Source: Pseudomonadota bacterium
GTDB taxonomy: Bacteria; Pseudomonadota; Gammaproteobacteria; Steroidobacterales; Steroidobacteraceae
Length of the DNA: 64,000 bases
Assembly (NCBI GenBank): GCA_021807675.1
Contig: JAKBCR010000002.1
Location: 22,803-86,802, forward strand
Direction: 5' to 3'
This document shows, in pieces, positions 10,760 through 20,208 of this stretch. A program made the position numbers and the translations under genes. The notes under the pieces were generated by a model that worked only from the letters and a program-made list of their open reading frames with translations, did no database searches and was not told the DNA's origin. The first letter of the stretch is position 1, and the number at the start of each line of letters is the position of its first letter.

Positions 10760-11896
10760 ATGGCTGCCATGGGCGACTCGCAGCCATTGCTCCGCGGCGA
10801 AGCACCGGAGCGCGTCCTTCGGCGCACCGTGGTCGCTTCTTCGATGATCTCGCGATCCCTGCATCCGTTCGTCATCCGGCACGCGCGGGTAGGGGACATG
10901 ATCATGTTGACGGCGCTGCTCGATCTCCTGCGTCGGCGCTATGGTGGCCCCTGTGATGTCGTCGGCGCGGGACCGTGGAACGACAGCATCTTTCTCGGCC
11001 ATCCGGATGTCCGGCAGTGCTGGGTCCTGCCGCGGCACATACCTTTCGTGCTCGCCTCGACATGGCCGCGGCTGGTGCTGGCATTGCGTCGCGCCGCGCC
11101 GGGTCCAATTTACGTTGCGGAACATCATCACAGCCAATTGCCACGAATCAAGCGTCTGCTCGCGACGAGCGGCATCGACATGAGGCGATGCGTGTTCATT
11201 GATGAGGTGCCCGGTCAAAGAGGGCATTGGACGGACGCGCTGCTTGCGCTCGGCAAGCGCACGCCACCGGCGTTAAAGGCGGCCGAGTACCCGTTGCCGG
11301 AAGACTGCGCTTCCTGTGCGCCGCGGCTCGCTGTGCTCGATTCAGAGCGCGTGCAGCGTGATGCATGGCTGCGAGAGCGCGGTTGGTCAGGCCGGCCGCT
11401 CGTTCTCATCCAGCCCGGAAACCATCGCAGCATGACCTCGCGAAGTCGACGGCGATGGCTTCATCGCGATGACAAATCGTGGCCCGTCGAGCATTGGCAC
11501 GAGCTTCTGTGCGCAATCCGCGCAAGGCTGCCTGATGCCGTGCTCGCCCTGCGCGGTGCGGTCGACGAATTGCCCATGCTTCGGCAGATGAGAGCAGCCA
11601 TCGGCCTCGATGGGGTCGAGGCGCTCGGCACCGAGCTGCGTCCATTGTTCGCCCTGATCGAGATTGCCCACAGCATGATCTCCGTCGATACGGGCCCCGC
11701 GCATGCCGCCGCTGCCCTTGGACTGCCCGTGGTCGTGCTGTACGGCGCGCATTCCCCCGGCGTTTGGCTGCCGCGCAGCCCTTCCGGGTCCGCGGTGATC
11801 GGGCTCGGCGGTCCGCCGGTGGCGCAGCGCGCCGATCAAATCGAGGCTGCGGAAGTGCTCGAGGCCTGGTGCTCGCTCAGCGTGCCGGTGCGATGA
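10760..11896 (+). CDS. Glycosyltransferase family 9 (heptosyltransferase-like), paralog 1
   Basis: ARVGDMIMLTALLDLLRRRYGGPCDVVGAGPWND...MISVDTGPAHAAAALGLPVVVLYG. Confidence 0.82.
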   Translation: MAAMGDSQPLLRGEAPERVLRRTVVASSMISRSLHPFVIRHARVGDMIMLTALLDLLRRRYGGPCDVVGAGPWNDSIFLGHPDVRQCWVLPRHIPFVLASTWPRLVLALRRAAPGPIYVAEHHHSQLPRIKRLLATSGIDMRRCVFIDEVPGQRGHWTDALLALGKRTPPALKAAEYPLPEDCASCAPRLAVLDSERVQRDAWLRERGWSGRPLVLIQPGNHRSMTSRSRRRWLHRDDKSWPVEHWHELLCAIRARLPDAVLALRGAVDELPMLRQMRAAIGLDGVEALGTELRPLFALIEIAHSMISVDTGPAHAAAALGLPVVVLYGAHSPGVWLPRSPSGSAVIGLGGPPVAQRADQIEAAEVLEAWCSLSVPVR

Positions 11897-12071
11897 TCAG
11901 GCAATCCGATATCCCATTTCGGTCCCGCGGGGTCGGATGGAGGCCCGCTCGTGGTGGCTGCTGCTCTCGGGCGTCCTGCTCCGGCCTCGCCTGGCTTGCG
12001 GATTGCTTTGCGGCTCCGTCGGGGAGATCTCGTGCCGCAGCGGCGTCGCGATCGCGTCAAAACCGGTCGCG

Positions 12072-13145
12072 GTGCGCGTCGTGACCGCTGTCTTGTTCTA
12101 CGACCCGCTATGCCTTCGTCCGTACGATACGCAGACCCTGCAGCAGCAAGCGCTGGGCGGAACGGAGGCGACCGTCGTGCGCATCGCCGATGCGCTGGGC
12201 GCGCTAGTCGCCCAGCATAACCGCAAGGCCGCCGCCGGCCGCTATTTGCCGCCGACGCGCGACCCCTCCATCGGCTGTGTAGTCGTCAATCGCGACTCCC
12301 GCGCCTTGCCTGCGGTGCGCGAGCTCTATCCGAACGCCAGGGTGTTTCTCTGGCTGCATGACAGGATGCGTCCGGGTTCCCGGCGCGCCCGCTGGCTGGC
12401 TTCGACCGCGGGGCTGTTGCGCGCGCTCGATGTCCGGATCATTTGTGTATCGGACACTCAACGGGAAGCCGTCGAGGCGACTCTGCGGCGCATCGAGGTG
12501 GACGACCACGTCCGCGCATGCACGATCTACAATGCCGTGGAGGACTCACTGCAGCCGGATGGCTCGCCGGTCGACGAGCGCAAACTGGTGTTCCTGTCAT
12601 CACCCAACAAGGGGTTGCGATTCGCTCTGGACGCCTTCCGGGAGATGCGGCGGCGCATGCCGGATCTGCGGCTGGTCGTCGGCAACCCGGGATACAAGGC
12701 CGGCGAGCGCGCCCCAATCGACGGGGCGGAATACCTCGGGCCCCAGCCGCAACGGCGAATGCACACCGAGGTGCGGACGGCATTGTGCACCTTCGCGCCG
12801 AATTTCGTGATTCCGGAGACCTTCGGCCTGGTGTTCGCCGAATCCAAGGCGCTCGGCACGCCGGTGCTGACCTTCGACTGCGGTGCCGCTCGGGAGGTGA
12901 TCGGCGACGACCGGCAACTCCTGCCGGTCAGGACGGGTCATCGCGTCTACGAGATGTTGCTGGGGGGCTGTCCGTCTCGTCGGCGCGCCGTCCCGGCCCG
13001 CATTGCCGCGAGCATCGGACTTTTCGATGACCTGTGCGACCGTATCCGCCTGTGGCGCTCGGGACAGCGGCCGGTGCCCACCCCGGATCCGAGATTCCGG
13101 CTGTCCGTCGTGGCGCGGCGATGGCGCGAGGTTCTGTCGCTTTGA
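12072..13145 (+). CDS. Glycosyltransferase family 4/1
   Basis: LGGTEATVVRIADAL...LWLHDRM...VSDTQREAVE...FLSSPNKGLRFALDAF...IPETFGLVFAESKALGTPVLTFDCGAAREVI; GTG start at 12072 or 12081. Confidence 0.8.
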   Translation: MRVVTAVLFYDPLCLRPYDTQTLQQQALGGTEATVVRIADALGALVAQHNRKAAAGRYLPPTRDPSIGCVVVNRDSRALPAVRELYPNARVFLWLHDRMRPGSRRARWLASTAGLLRALDVRIICVSDTQREAVEATLRRIEVDDHVRACTIYNAVEDSLQPDGSPVDERKLVFLSSPNKGLRFALDAFREMRRRMPDLRLVVGNPGYKAGERAPIDGAEYLGPQPQRRMHTEVRTALCTFAPNFVIPETFGLVFAESKALGTPVLTFDCGAAREVIGDDRQLLPVRTGHRVYEMLLGGCPSRRRAVPARIAASIGLFDDLCDRIRLWRSGQRPVPTPDPRFRLSVVARRWREVLSL

Positions 13146-13149
13146 TGCC

Positions 13150-14250
13150 ATGGGCATGATGGCTGCCGTTGACGAAGCGCCGATCGGGCCGGACGGTCTC
13201 GCCGCGAAGCGGCCGCTCAATCCGGTCGTGATCCTGTTTGGCCGGGTCGGAGACATGATCATGCTCACGGCCGCGCTGAGCGTCCTGCATCGCCGCTACG
13301 GTGCGGCCTGTCAGGTGGTCGGCGCCGGGCCGTGGAACCGGGTCCTCTATCAGGGGCACCCCGACGTTGCGCGGTGCTGGACCTTGCCGCGACATGCGCC
13401 GTTCGCAACCACATTCGCGTGGCTGGGAGTCGCGCGCGCGCTGCGCCGCAGCGCGCCGGCGCCGATTTACGTCGCCGAGGCGATGCCTCGCCAGGTCTCC
13501 CGTATCGAGCGCTTGCTGGCGCTCAGCCGCATCGATGCCGCGCGCTGCGTGCTCGTGGATGAGCGGCCGCGCCAAGGCGAGCATTACATCGATGCACTGT
13601 TGCGGCTCTGCGAGCGCACGCCCGCAGCCGTCGCCGCAACGGACTACCCGTTGCCCCCCCGGGCGTGCGCGCCCCGGCTGGTGACGCTCGAGGCGGAGCG
13701 ATCGCAGTGCGATGCCCTGCTGCGGCAGCGGGGTTGGAGCGGACGCCCGCTCGTGCTCATCCAGCCGGGCACGGCGCGAACCATCAGCGCGCGCAGCCGC
13801 AAGCGCTGGCAGCGCGACAACGACCGGTCCTGGCCCGTCGCTCGCTGGCGCGGGCTGTTGCATGCCTTGCATGCCCGGCATCCGCGGGCAGTTCTGGTGC
13901 TGCGCGGCGCGGTCGGCGAGCTGCCGTATCTGCGCGAGCTGCACACTGCCATCGGTCTCGAGGGCCTGGAGGTCGTCGGGCTCGGTCTGCGTGCGAGTTT
14001 CGCCCTGATGGAAGTCGCCGAAAGCATGATCTCCATGGATACGGGCATGGCTCACGCCGCCGCGGCGCTTGGTCTGCCCGTGGTCGTGATCATGGGCTCC
14101 AATCCTCAGTCGCTCGTGTTGCCGCGCAGCCCCGGCGGCTCCCCGGTAATCGGCGTTGGCGGCCCGCCGCAGAGCGGCCGCGCCGACCAGATTCCGCTCG
14201 AAGCCGTGCTCGATGCCTGGTGCTCGCTGCCGGTGTCCCGTAACGAGTGA
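13150..14250 (+). CDS. Glycosyltransferase family 9 (heptosyltransferase-like), paralog 2
   Basis: VVILFGRVGDMIMLTAALSVLHRRYGAACQVVGAGPWNRVLYQGHPDVARCW...MISMDTGMAHAAAALGLPVVVIMGSN; collinear with 10760..11896. Confidence 0.85.
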   Translation: MGMMAAVDEAPIGPDGLAAKRPLNPVVILFGRVGDMIMLTAALSVLHRRYGAACQVVGAGPWNRVLYQGHPDVARCWTLPRHAPFATTFAWLGVARALRRSAPAPIYVAEAMPRQVSRIERLLALSRIDAARCVLVDERPRQGEHYIDALLRLCERTPAAVAATDYPLPPRACAPRLVTLEAERSQCDALLRQRGWSGRPLVLIQPGTARTISARSRKRWQRDNDRSWPVARWRGLLHALHARHPRAVLVLRGAVGELPYLRELHTAIGLEGLEVVGLGLRASFALMEVAESMISMDTGMAHAAAALGLPVVVIMGSNPQSLVLPRSPGGSPVIGVGGPPQSGRADQIPLEAVLDAWCSLPVSRNE

Positions 14251-14351
14251 TATCCGCGGGCCGGCCAGAGTCCCGCGCCTCCAGCATTGATCTTTATCCC
14301 CCCGATGGCTACCGTGGCCAGCTTGTCCGCGCAAGCAAGAAAGACCGACGA

Positions 14352-16358
14352 ATGAGTCGCCGAGAGCCGCTGGCCTTTGCATTGATCGCTTCTCTGGCCC
14401 TGTGGCAAGGAGCAGCCGCCCGTGGCGTCACCCCTTACCTGCCCCTGAACCTCGATCCCGACGTCGAGAGCGCGATCGAGCGGGTGCTGATCCTCGGGGA
14501 CGAGCCGGTCATGTCCCGCCCCATACCGGCGGCGCTCGTTCTCGAGGCCCTGCCCAAGGCCTGCAAGGTGGACCGGCCCCTGTGCGAGCTCGTTCGCCAT
14601 TATCTCGCCCGCTACATGCACGGCAGCGGCGTGGAATTCTTCAGCGCGTCGCTGGCGGATACGACGGGCGGGTCGAACATCACCCTGCCCAACCAGCATG
14701 GCATGAAGGCTCAAAGCCCCTACCAGATCTCGGGCGCGGCCTACATCCAACCTAACTCCTACATGCTGCTCAACGTCGGCGGCGAGGCCTACCAGGGTCG
14801 CGCCACTCCCACCGGTACGATGCTCAGCCTGGGATTCGATTGGGCGCAGCTCGATATCGGCTGGCGCGACCACTGGTGGTCGCCCATGACCGACAGCTCG
14901 ATGCTGATCAGCACCGAGGCGCCCACCATGCCCTCCATCACCCTCTCCAATTATCAGCCGCTCACCCGGCTGGGATTGCACTACGAGGTGTTCGTGGCGC
15001 GCATGTCGGAATCGAGCCGGATCCAGCTCACCACCGGTGGCCTCACTCGCGGCTATCCCAACATGGGCGGGACGATGGTGAGCATCGAGCCGGTGAGCGG
15101 GTGGTCGTTCTCGGCCCAGCGGGTGCTGATCTGGGGCGGCGGCGCGGCCGGCCCGGTCCCGATCAGCCAGGTCCTCAATGCGTTCTTCAACCCCGCCAAG
15201 GCCCAGTCCAGCGGCTTCGGCACAGGCATCCACGTCATCGGCAAGCAGGAAGCCTCGTTCACCAGCCGGTTCATCTTCCCGGGACCGCATCCGTTCTCGG
15301 TCTATTTCGAGTACGCCGGCAACGACACCAACGCCGGCAGGAACTACCTTTTCGGAAAGCCCGATATCTCCGCCGGCATCGAGTTCCCGCGTCTCGGGCC
15401 CTTTGATCTGACCTACGAGATCTCCTCGTGGGCGCCCACCTGGTACGTCCATGGCGCCTCGAGCGTGCAGACAGGCTATCTCGATGGCATCGTCAACTAC
15501 GGCGACAGCATCGGACACTGGTTCGGGGATCAGCGGGTGCTCGCCACCCCTAACTCGCTGGCGGACGCGGTCGGCGGCCAGAGCAACATGCTGCGGCTCG
15601 GCTGGACTCCGTCCTTCGGGGGCTACATGCAGCTGCAGCTGCGCGCTCTCGCCAACGAAGGACAGACCTTCTACGCGACCTTCCCGTACCGGAACGAGTA
15701 CCTGGGCTCGCTCAGCTATTCCTATCCCTGGCACGGCTACGCCATCGGCGCGGAGCTCGATGCCGGGCGGGATGTCTTCGGCAACCACTATGTCAGGATC
15801 GAGGGGTATTTCCGCGACGGCGATGCGCTCTTCAGCCACGGCGACACGGCTTCCGCGTTCACCGGAGCCCGCCCGAAGGGGGACGAGGTCTACGTCGAGA
15901 CCGGTGTCAACTACTACCGCGTTCAGGACAGCCCGCTGAGCACCATCCGCGTTTACACTCCGTGGACGGTAGGGCCGCACTTCGCAATCGGGGCATGGCG
16001 GCGCGTCTCGCTGCACCAGGATCTGGGAGTGGCGCTGGATGCAGACGAGATACAGGGGCGGGCGCTGCTTGGCGTACACATGATCAATTATCGCTACCGC
16101 TTCGGCCGACACCTGGCTCTGCTCGCCATGGCCGGCGCGGTGCGCTATTCGCTGGCGACACCGGCGTACGGCCTGTACCTCGGCGGTGGCTTCCAGTGGC
16201 GCAATATCCTGCCCGGCTGGGACGTCGGCCTCGAGTACCACCGCGTGATCAATGCGCAGCGCATGCGGGACCTGCCGACCGATCCGCAGGGCGGCACGCG
16301 CCCCGACTCCTTCCACAATATCTATTCCTGGGGCTTGTACCTGTCGCGTAATTTCTAG
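14352..16358 (+). CDS. Capsule assembly Wzi-like outer-membrane protein
   Basis: Signal-peptide-like N-terminus, YLPLNLDPDVESAIERVLILGDEPVMSRPI, long beta-rich aromatic-alternating sequence ending in YSWGLYLSRNF. Confidence 0.75.
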   Translation: MSRREPLAFALIASLALWQGAAARGVTPYLPLNLDPDVESAIERVLILGDEPVMSRPIPAALVLEALPKACKVDRPLCELVRHYLARYMHGSGVEFFSASLADTTGGSNITLPNQHGMKAQSPYQISGAAYIQPNSYMLLNVGGEAYQGRATPTGTMLSLGFDWAQLDIGWRDHWWSPMTDSSMLISTEAPTMPSITLSNYQPLTRLGLHYEVFVARMSESSRIQLTTGGLTRGYPNMGGTMVSIEPVSGWSFSAQRVLIWGGGAAGPVPISQVLNAFFNPAKAQSSGFGTGIHVIGKQEASFTSRFIFPGPHPFSVYFEYAGNDTNAGRNYLFGKPDISAGIEFPRLGPFDLTYEISSWAPTWYVHGASSVQTGYLDGIVNYGDSIGHWFGDQRVLATPNSLADAVGGQSNMLRLGWTPSFGGYMQLQLRALANEGQTFYATFPYRNEYLGSLSYSYPWHGYAIGAELDAGRDVFGNHYVRIEGYFRDGDALFSHGDTASAFTGARPKGDEVYVETGVNYYRVQDSPLSTIRVYTPWTVGPHFAIGAWRRVSLHQDLGVALDADEIQGRALLGVHMINYRYRFGRHLALLAMAGAVRYSLATPAYGLYLGGGFQWRNILPGWDVGLEYHRVINAQRMRDLPTDPQGGTRPDSFHNIYSWGLYLSRNF

Positions 16359-16359
16359 T

Positions 16360-16510
16360 ATGAAGCGCTGGATCCGGCCCTCCTGGCCGGCCCAGCGCGC
16401 CTCGAGCAAAAAGCGCGGTTTTTTGCTCGAGGCTCGCTCGGCGGAGCGAAGCAGTGCTTCGCTGAAAGCACCGCCTCGCCCTGCGGCGGCGGGGCACCTC
16501 CCTGTGCCTG
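16360..16510 (+). repeat. R1 structured repeat, copy 1
   Basis: GCGCTGGATCCGGCCCTCCTGGCCGGCCCAGCGC hairpin + GCCTCGAGCAAAAAGCGCGGTTTTTTGCTCGAGGC hairpin (16399-16433) + AGCGAAGCAGTGCTTCGCT + GGCACCTCCCTGTGCC; begins 2 bp after the stop of the Wzi-like gene. Confidence 0.88.
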
Positions 16511-16529
16511 GGTGCCTACCGATGGCGAC

Positions 16530-17312
16530 TCACGCGGCCGATGCGGTTCCGAGGCCCACGTTGCCGTCCAACCAGACCACTTCGGTGGCGATAGAGCCGT
16601 CGGGTCTCAGCTCGAGTGTCCGGTAGGCAGGCGGCCGTGGGTCGAGCGCGAACTGCTCCGAGTGGGGGAGGAACTGTGCGCAGGTGGACGGGGTTGCGAG
16701 CAGCCGCACGCCCTTGCGGAGCGCGTCGTAGCTCTGGTGGACATGGCCCCAGACGATTCCGCGAACGCTGGGATGCCGGTCGATGATGTCGAAAAATTCC
16801 TCGGCATTCTGCAAACCGACTTGGTCAAGCCAACGGCTGCCGAGTGGCACCGGGTGATGGTGCAGACAAACGAGCGCATGGCGCTGCGGCGCGCCGGCAA
16901 GGGCCGCCTGCAGACCCGCCAGGGACTGCGTGCTGAGGCGTCCGGCAGCCGATCCCGGAATGGTGCTGTCGAGCAGCACGATGCGCCAGAGCCCGAGATC
17001 GGTCGCTCCGCCGATGATGAAGGGCTCGCGGTCGAGCGCGCGACGCATTGCCTCCGGGTCATCGTGATTGCCGGGCAGGCAGAGCACCGGCAACCGCAGC
17101 GACCCGAGCAGACGCCCGAAATGCGAGTATCCCGCGGGGTCGTCCTGCACGATATCGCCCGTGACCAGCACGGCATCCGGCGGCCAGTCGCGCCTACGCG
17201 CATGAGAGAGGGCTGCCTGAAGCGACGGCAGGGTCTTAATGCCGCGCAGTAGCTCGTGCTCGGTGCCGTAGAGATGCGGGTCCGTGAGATGAGTCAGGCG
17301 CACTACGCTCAT
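16530..17312 (-). CDS. Metallophosphoesterase, CpdA-like 3',5'-cyclic-nucleotide phosphodiesterase
   Basis: MSVVRLTHLTDPHLYG...VLVTGDIVQDDPAGYSHFGRLL...LPGNHDD...VCLHHHPVPLGSRWLD...GHVHQSYD. Confidence 0.85.
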   Translation of the reverse strand: MSVVRLTHLTDPHLYGTEHELLRGIKTLPSLQAALSHARRRDWPPDAVLVTGDIVQDDPAGYSHFGRLLGSLRLPVLCLPGNHDDPEAMRRALDREPFIIGGATDLGLWRIVLLDSTIPGSAAGRLSTQSLAGLQAALAGAPQRHALVCLHHHPVPLGSRWLDQVGLQNAEEFFDIIDRHPSVRGIVWGHVHQSYDALRKGVRLLATPSTCAQFLPHSEQFALDPRPPAYRTLELRPDGSIATEVVWLDGNVGLGTASAA

Positions 17313-18015
17313 GGGTAAAGCGTAACAGAGACCTGGCGCCGGACTGCAGTGAACTGGGTCGCTTCGACCCGGCGCAGCGTGGCCGAATGGCGAAAAGCGT
17401 GATGGATGCCAATCGAACATAAGTCGCTGTCGGGCGACGGTGACGTGCGGCTCCGGTCGGCTCCCCGGGCTGCACTGGTCGCGATGCATCAATGCCCCGC
17501 CTGCGGCGCATCGAGACGGCGGCACAGGCGTTGCTCCACGCGACACATTGAGCCCCGGCGGTGTCTCGTGGAAAATGCCCATCGTCCATTTCCGTTTCCT
17601 GGCGCTCGTCGTCCACAGTGCCGGGACTCATGAGGAGCCAATCGCTACGCGAGCTCGGGTCCAGAGGGCCCCGGAGGCTTCGCCGCTCGTTTCCAAGCGC
17701 CGCAGATCGCCGGAAAGGCCGTATGACCAGACGCCGTGAGCATCGCTACGGCGCCTCCGGCAAGGGCACGGAGGTGCTCGCGTAGTTCGGCTTCACCGCC
17801 GAGCATGTCGATCGAGAGGTGAGGGAGCGGCTCGATGCCGTAACATAGTGACTTCAGGCGCCAGGCGCCGCTGGCTGGGCAAGGTGGGCCAGGACCGTTC
17901 CAGCACCCGGGGCGGCTCGGCTCGAGGTGGCGGGCCTCACAGGTTCCGCGCCGAATGTGTAATGTGTCACGGCAATCGCCTCGGCGATTTCCGCCAATAA
18001 ACGAGAGTTCGAGAC

Positions 18016-19029
18016 ATGGCAATCAAGGTGGGAATCAACGGCTACGGCCGAATCGGCCGCAATATTCTGCGCGCGCTCTACGAGAGCCGGCGCACGGGGG
18101 AGGTGCAGATCGTCGCCCTCAACGATCTCGGCGACGCGAAAACCAACGCGCACCTCACTCGGTACGATACGGTGCACGGCCGCTTTCCCGGAGAGGTCAG
18201 GGTCGACGGAGATTCGATGGTCGTCAACGGCGATCGCATCCGTGTGCTCGCGGAGCGCGATCCCGCGAAGCTGCCGTGGGGATCGCTGGGAGTCGAGTAT
18301 GTGCTCGAGTGCACCGGGCTCTTCACCAGCAAGGCGAAGGCTTCGGCGCACCTGACCGGCGGCGCGAAAAGGGTGGTCATTTCCGCTCCCGGGGGCGAGG
18401 ACGTCGATGCGACCATCGTCTATGGCGTCAACACGGAAGTCCTCTCCAGCCGCCATACGGTGATCTCCAATGCGTCGTGCACCACCAACTGCCTCGCGCC
18501 GGTCGCGAAGGTATTGCACGAGGCGGTCGGCATCTCGGCCGGCATCATGACGACGGTACACTCGTATACCAACGATCAGGTGCTGACGGACGTCTATCAC
18601 CAGGATCTGCGTCGCGCCCGCTCGGCAACCATGTCGCAAATCCCGACCAAGACGGGGGCCGCCGCCGCAGTGGGGTTGGTGCTGCCCGAGCTGAAAGGCC
18701 GCCTCGACGGCTTTGCCGTGCGTGTTCCCACCATCAACGTCTCTCTCGTCGACCTCACGTTCACGGCCAAGCGTGCGACGACGGTGGACGAGGTCAATCA
18801 GGCGCTGCGCGCCGCAGCGGGCGGGGCGCTGCGCGGCGTGCTCGCGTACAACGAGGCGCCGCTGGTATCGATCGACTTCAATCACGATGCTCACTCGGCG
18901 GTCTTCGATGCCACGCTCACCAAGGTGATCGGCGGGACGCTGGTGAAGGCCTGCGCCTGGTACGACAACGAGTGGGGCTTCTCCAATCGCATGATCGACA
19001 CCACGCTCGCGTGGGCCAAGGCGTCATGA
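18016..19029 (+). CDS. gap: Type I glyceraldehyde-3-phosphate dehydrogenase
   Basis: [23 protein letters not shown]...[19 protein letters not shown]...[12 protein letters not shown]. Confidence 0.96.
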   Translation: MAIKVGINGYGRIGRNILRALYESRRTGEVQIVALNDLGDAKTNAHLTRYDTVHGRFPGEVRVDGDSMVVNGDRIRVLAERDPAKLPWGSLGVEYVLECTGLFTSKAKASAHLTGGAKRVVISAPGGEDVDATIVYGVNTEVLSSRHTVISNASCTTNCLAPVAKVLHEAVGISAGIMTTVHSYTNDQVLTDVYHQDLRRARSATMSQIPTKTGAAAAVGLVLPELKGRLDGFAVRVPTINVSLVDLTFTAKRATTVDEVNQALRAAAGGALRGVLAYNEAPLVSIDFNHDAHSAVFDATLTKVIGGTLVKACAWYDNEWGFSNRMIDTTLAWAKAS

Positions 19030-20204
19030 AAGTCCTGCGCATGACGGACATGGACCTGTGTGGCAAGCGGGTCCTGATTCGCGAGGACCTCAATGTCCCG
19101 GTCCAGGAGGGTGTGGTCACCAGCGATGCGCGCATTCGTGCGGCGCTGCCTACGATCCGGCACGCGATCGATCAGCGTGCGAAGGTCCTCATCCTCTCGC
19201 ATCTCGGCCGGCCCGAGGAAGGCACGCTCGATGAGGCGCTGTCGCTGAAGCCCGTGGCGGCGCGTCTCTCGGAGCTGCTCGGCCAGGCCGTGCCGCTCAA
19301 GCGCGACTGGCTCGACGGGGTCGATTGCGAGGCCGGCACGGGCGTGCTCTGCGAGAACGTGCGTTTCAACAGGGGCGAGAAGAAGGACGATCCGGGGCTC
19401 GCCCGCAGGATGGCCGATCTGTGCGACGTGTTCGTGATGGATGCATTCGGCACCGCGCACCGGGCGGAGGCGAGCACGCACGGCGTCGTGCGCTTCGCGA
19501 AGAGCGCCTGCGCGGGACCGCTGTTGGTCGGTGAGCTCGAAGCGCTCGAGCGCGCGCTCGAGAAGCCCGCGAGGCCGCTGGTCGCCATCGTCGGGGGGTC
19601 CAAGGTCTCGACCAAGCTCACGGTGCTCGAGTCGCTTCTCGCCAAGGTGGACAAGCTCATCGTCGGCGGTGGTATCGCCAACACCTTCCTGGCCGCGACC
19701 GGGGTGGCGGTGGGCAGGTCTCTCTACGAGGCGGACCTCCTCGAGGTCGCTCGCCGTCTCATGGCTCAGGCGCGCGCGCGCGGCGCGGAGATCCCTCTGC
19801 CGACCGATGTCGTGGTTGCCAAGGAGCTCGCGGCCACCGCACACGCGGACGTCCGGCCCATCCACGAGGTGCGCCCGGAGGAGAGAATTCTCGACATTGG
19901 CCCGGATACCGCCGACCGGCTGAGCGACATGCTGCAGTCGGCAGGCACCATCATCTGGAACGGCCCCGTCGGCGTCTTCGAGTTCGAGCAGTTCGGCGAG
20001 GGCACGCGAGCCATCGCTCAGGCGATCGCACGCAGCAAGGCGTTCTCTCTGGCGGGCGGCGGCGATACGTTGGCCGCGATCGAGAAGTACGGGGTCGAGG
20101 ACGGGATTTCCTACATCTCCACGGGCGGCGGCGCCTTCCTCGAGTTCGTCGAAGGCAAGACCCTGCCGGCCGTCGCCGCCCTCGAGGAGCGCGCAAGCGG
20201 TTGA
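19026..20204 (+). CDS. pgk: Phosphoglycerate kinase
   Basis: [15 protein letters not shown]...[10 protein letters not shown]...[13 protein letters not shown]...[10 protein letters not shown]...[16 protein letters not shown] at 19026 overlaps the gap stop. Confidence 0.96.
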   Translation: MKVLRMTDMDLCGKRVLIREDLNVPVQEGVVTSDARIRAALPTIRHAIDQRAKVLILSHLGRPEEGTLDEALSLKPVAARLSELLGQAVPLKRDWLDGVDCEAGTGVLCENVRFNRGEKKDDPGLARRMADLCDVFVMDAFGTAHRAEASTHGVVRFAKSACAGPLLVGELEALERALEKPARPLVAIVGGSKVSTKLTVLESLLAKVDKLIVGGGIANTFLAATGVAVGRSLYEADLLEVARRLMAQARARGAEIPLPTDVVVAKELAATAHADVRPIHEVRPEERILDIGPDTADRLSDMLQSAGTIIWNGPVGVFEFEQFGEGTRAIAQAIARSKAFSLAGGGDTLAAIEKYGVEDGISYISTGGGAFLEFVEGKTLPAVAALEERASG

Positions 20205-20208
20205 GAGC

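Noticed and set aside
16399-16433. R1 second hairpin as a classic Rho-independent terminator
   Set aside because: The T-tract is inside the stem next to the loop, not after it; a terminator role remains possible but not by the standard architecture.
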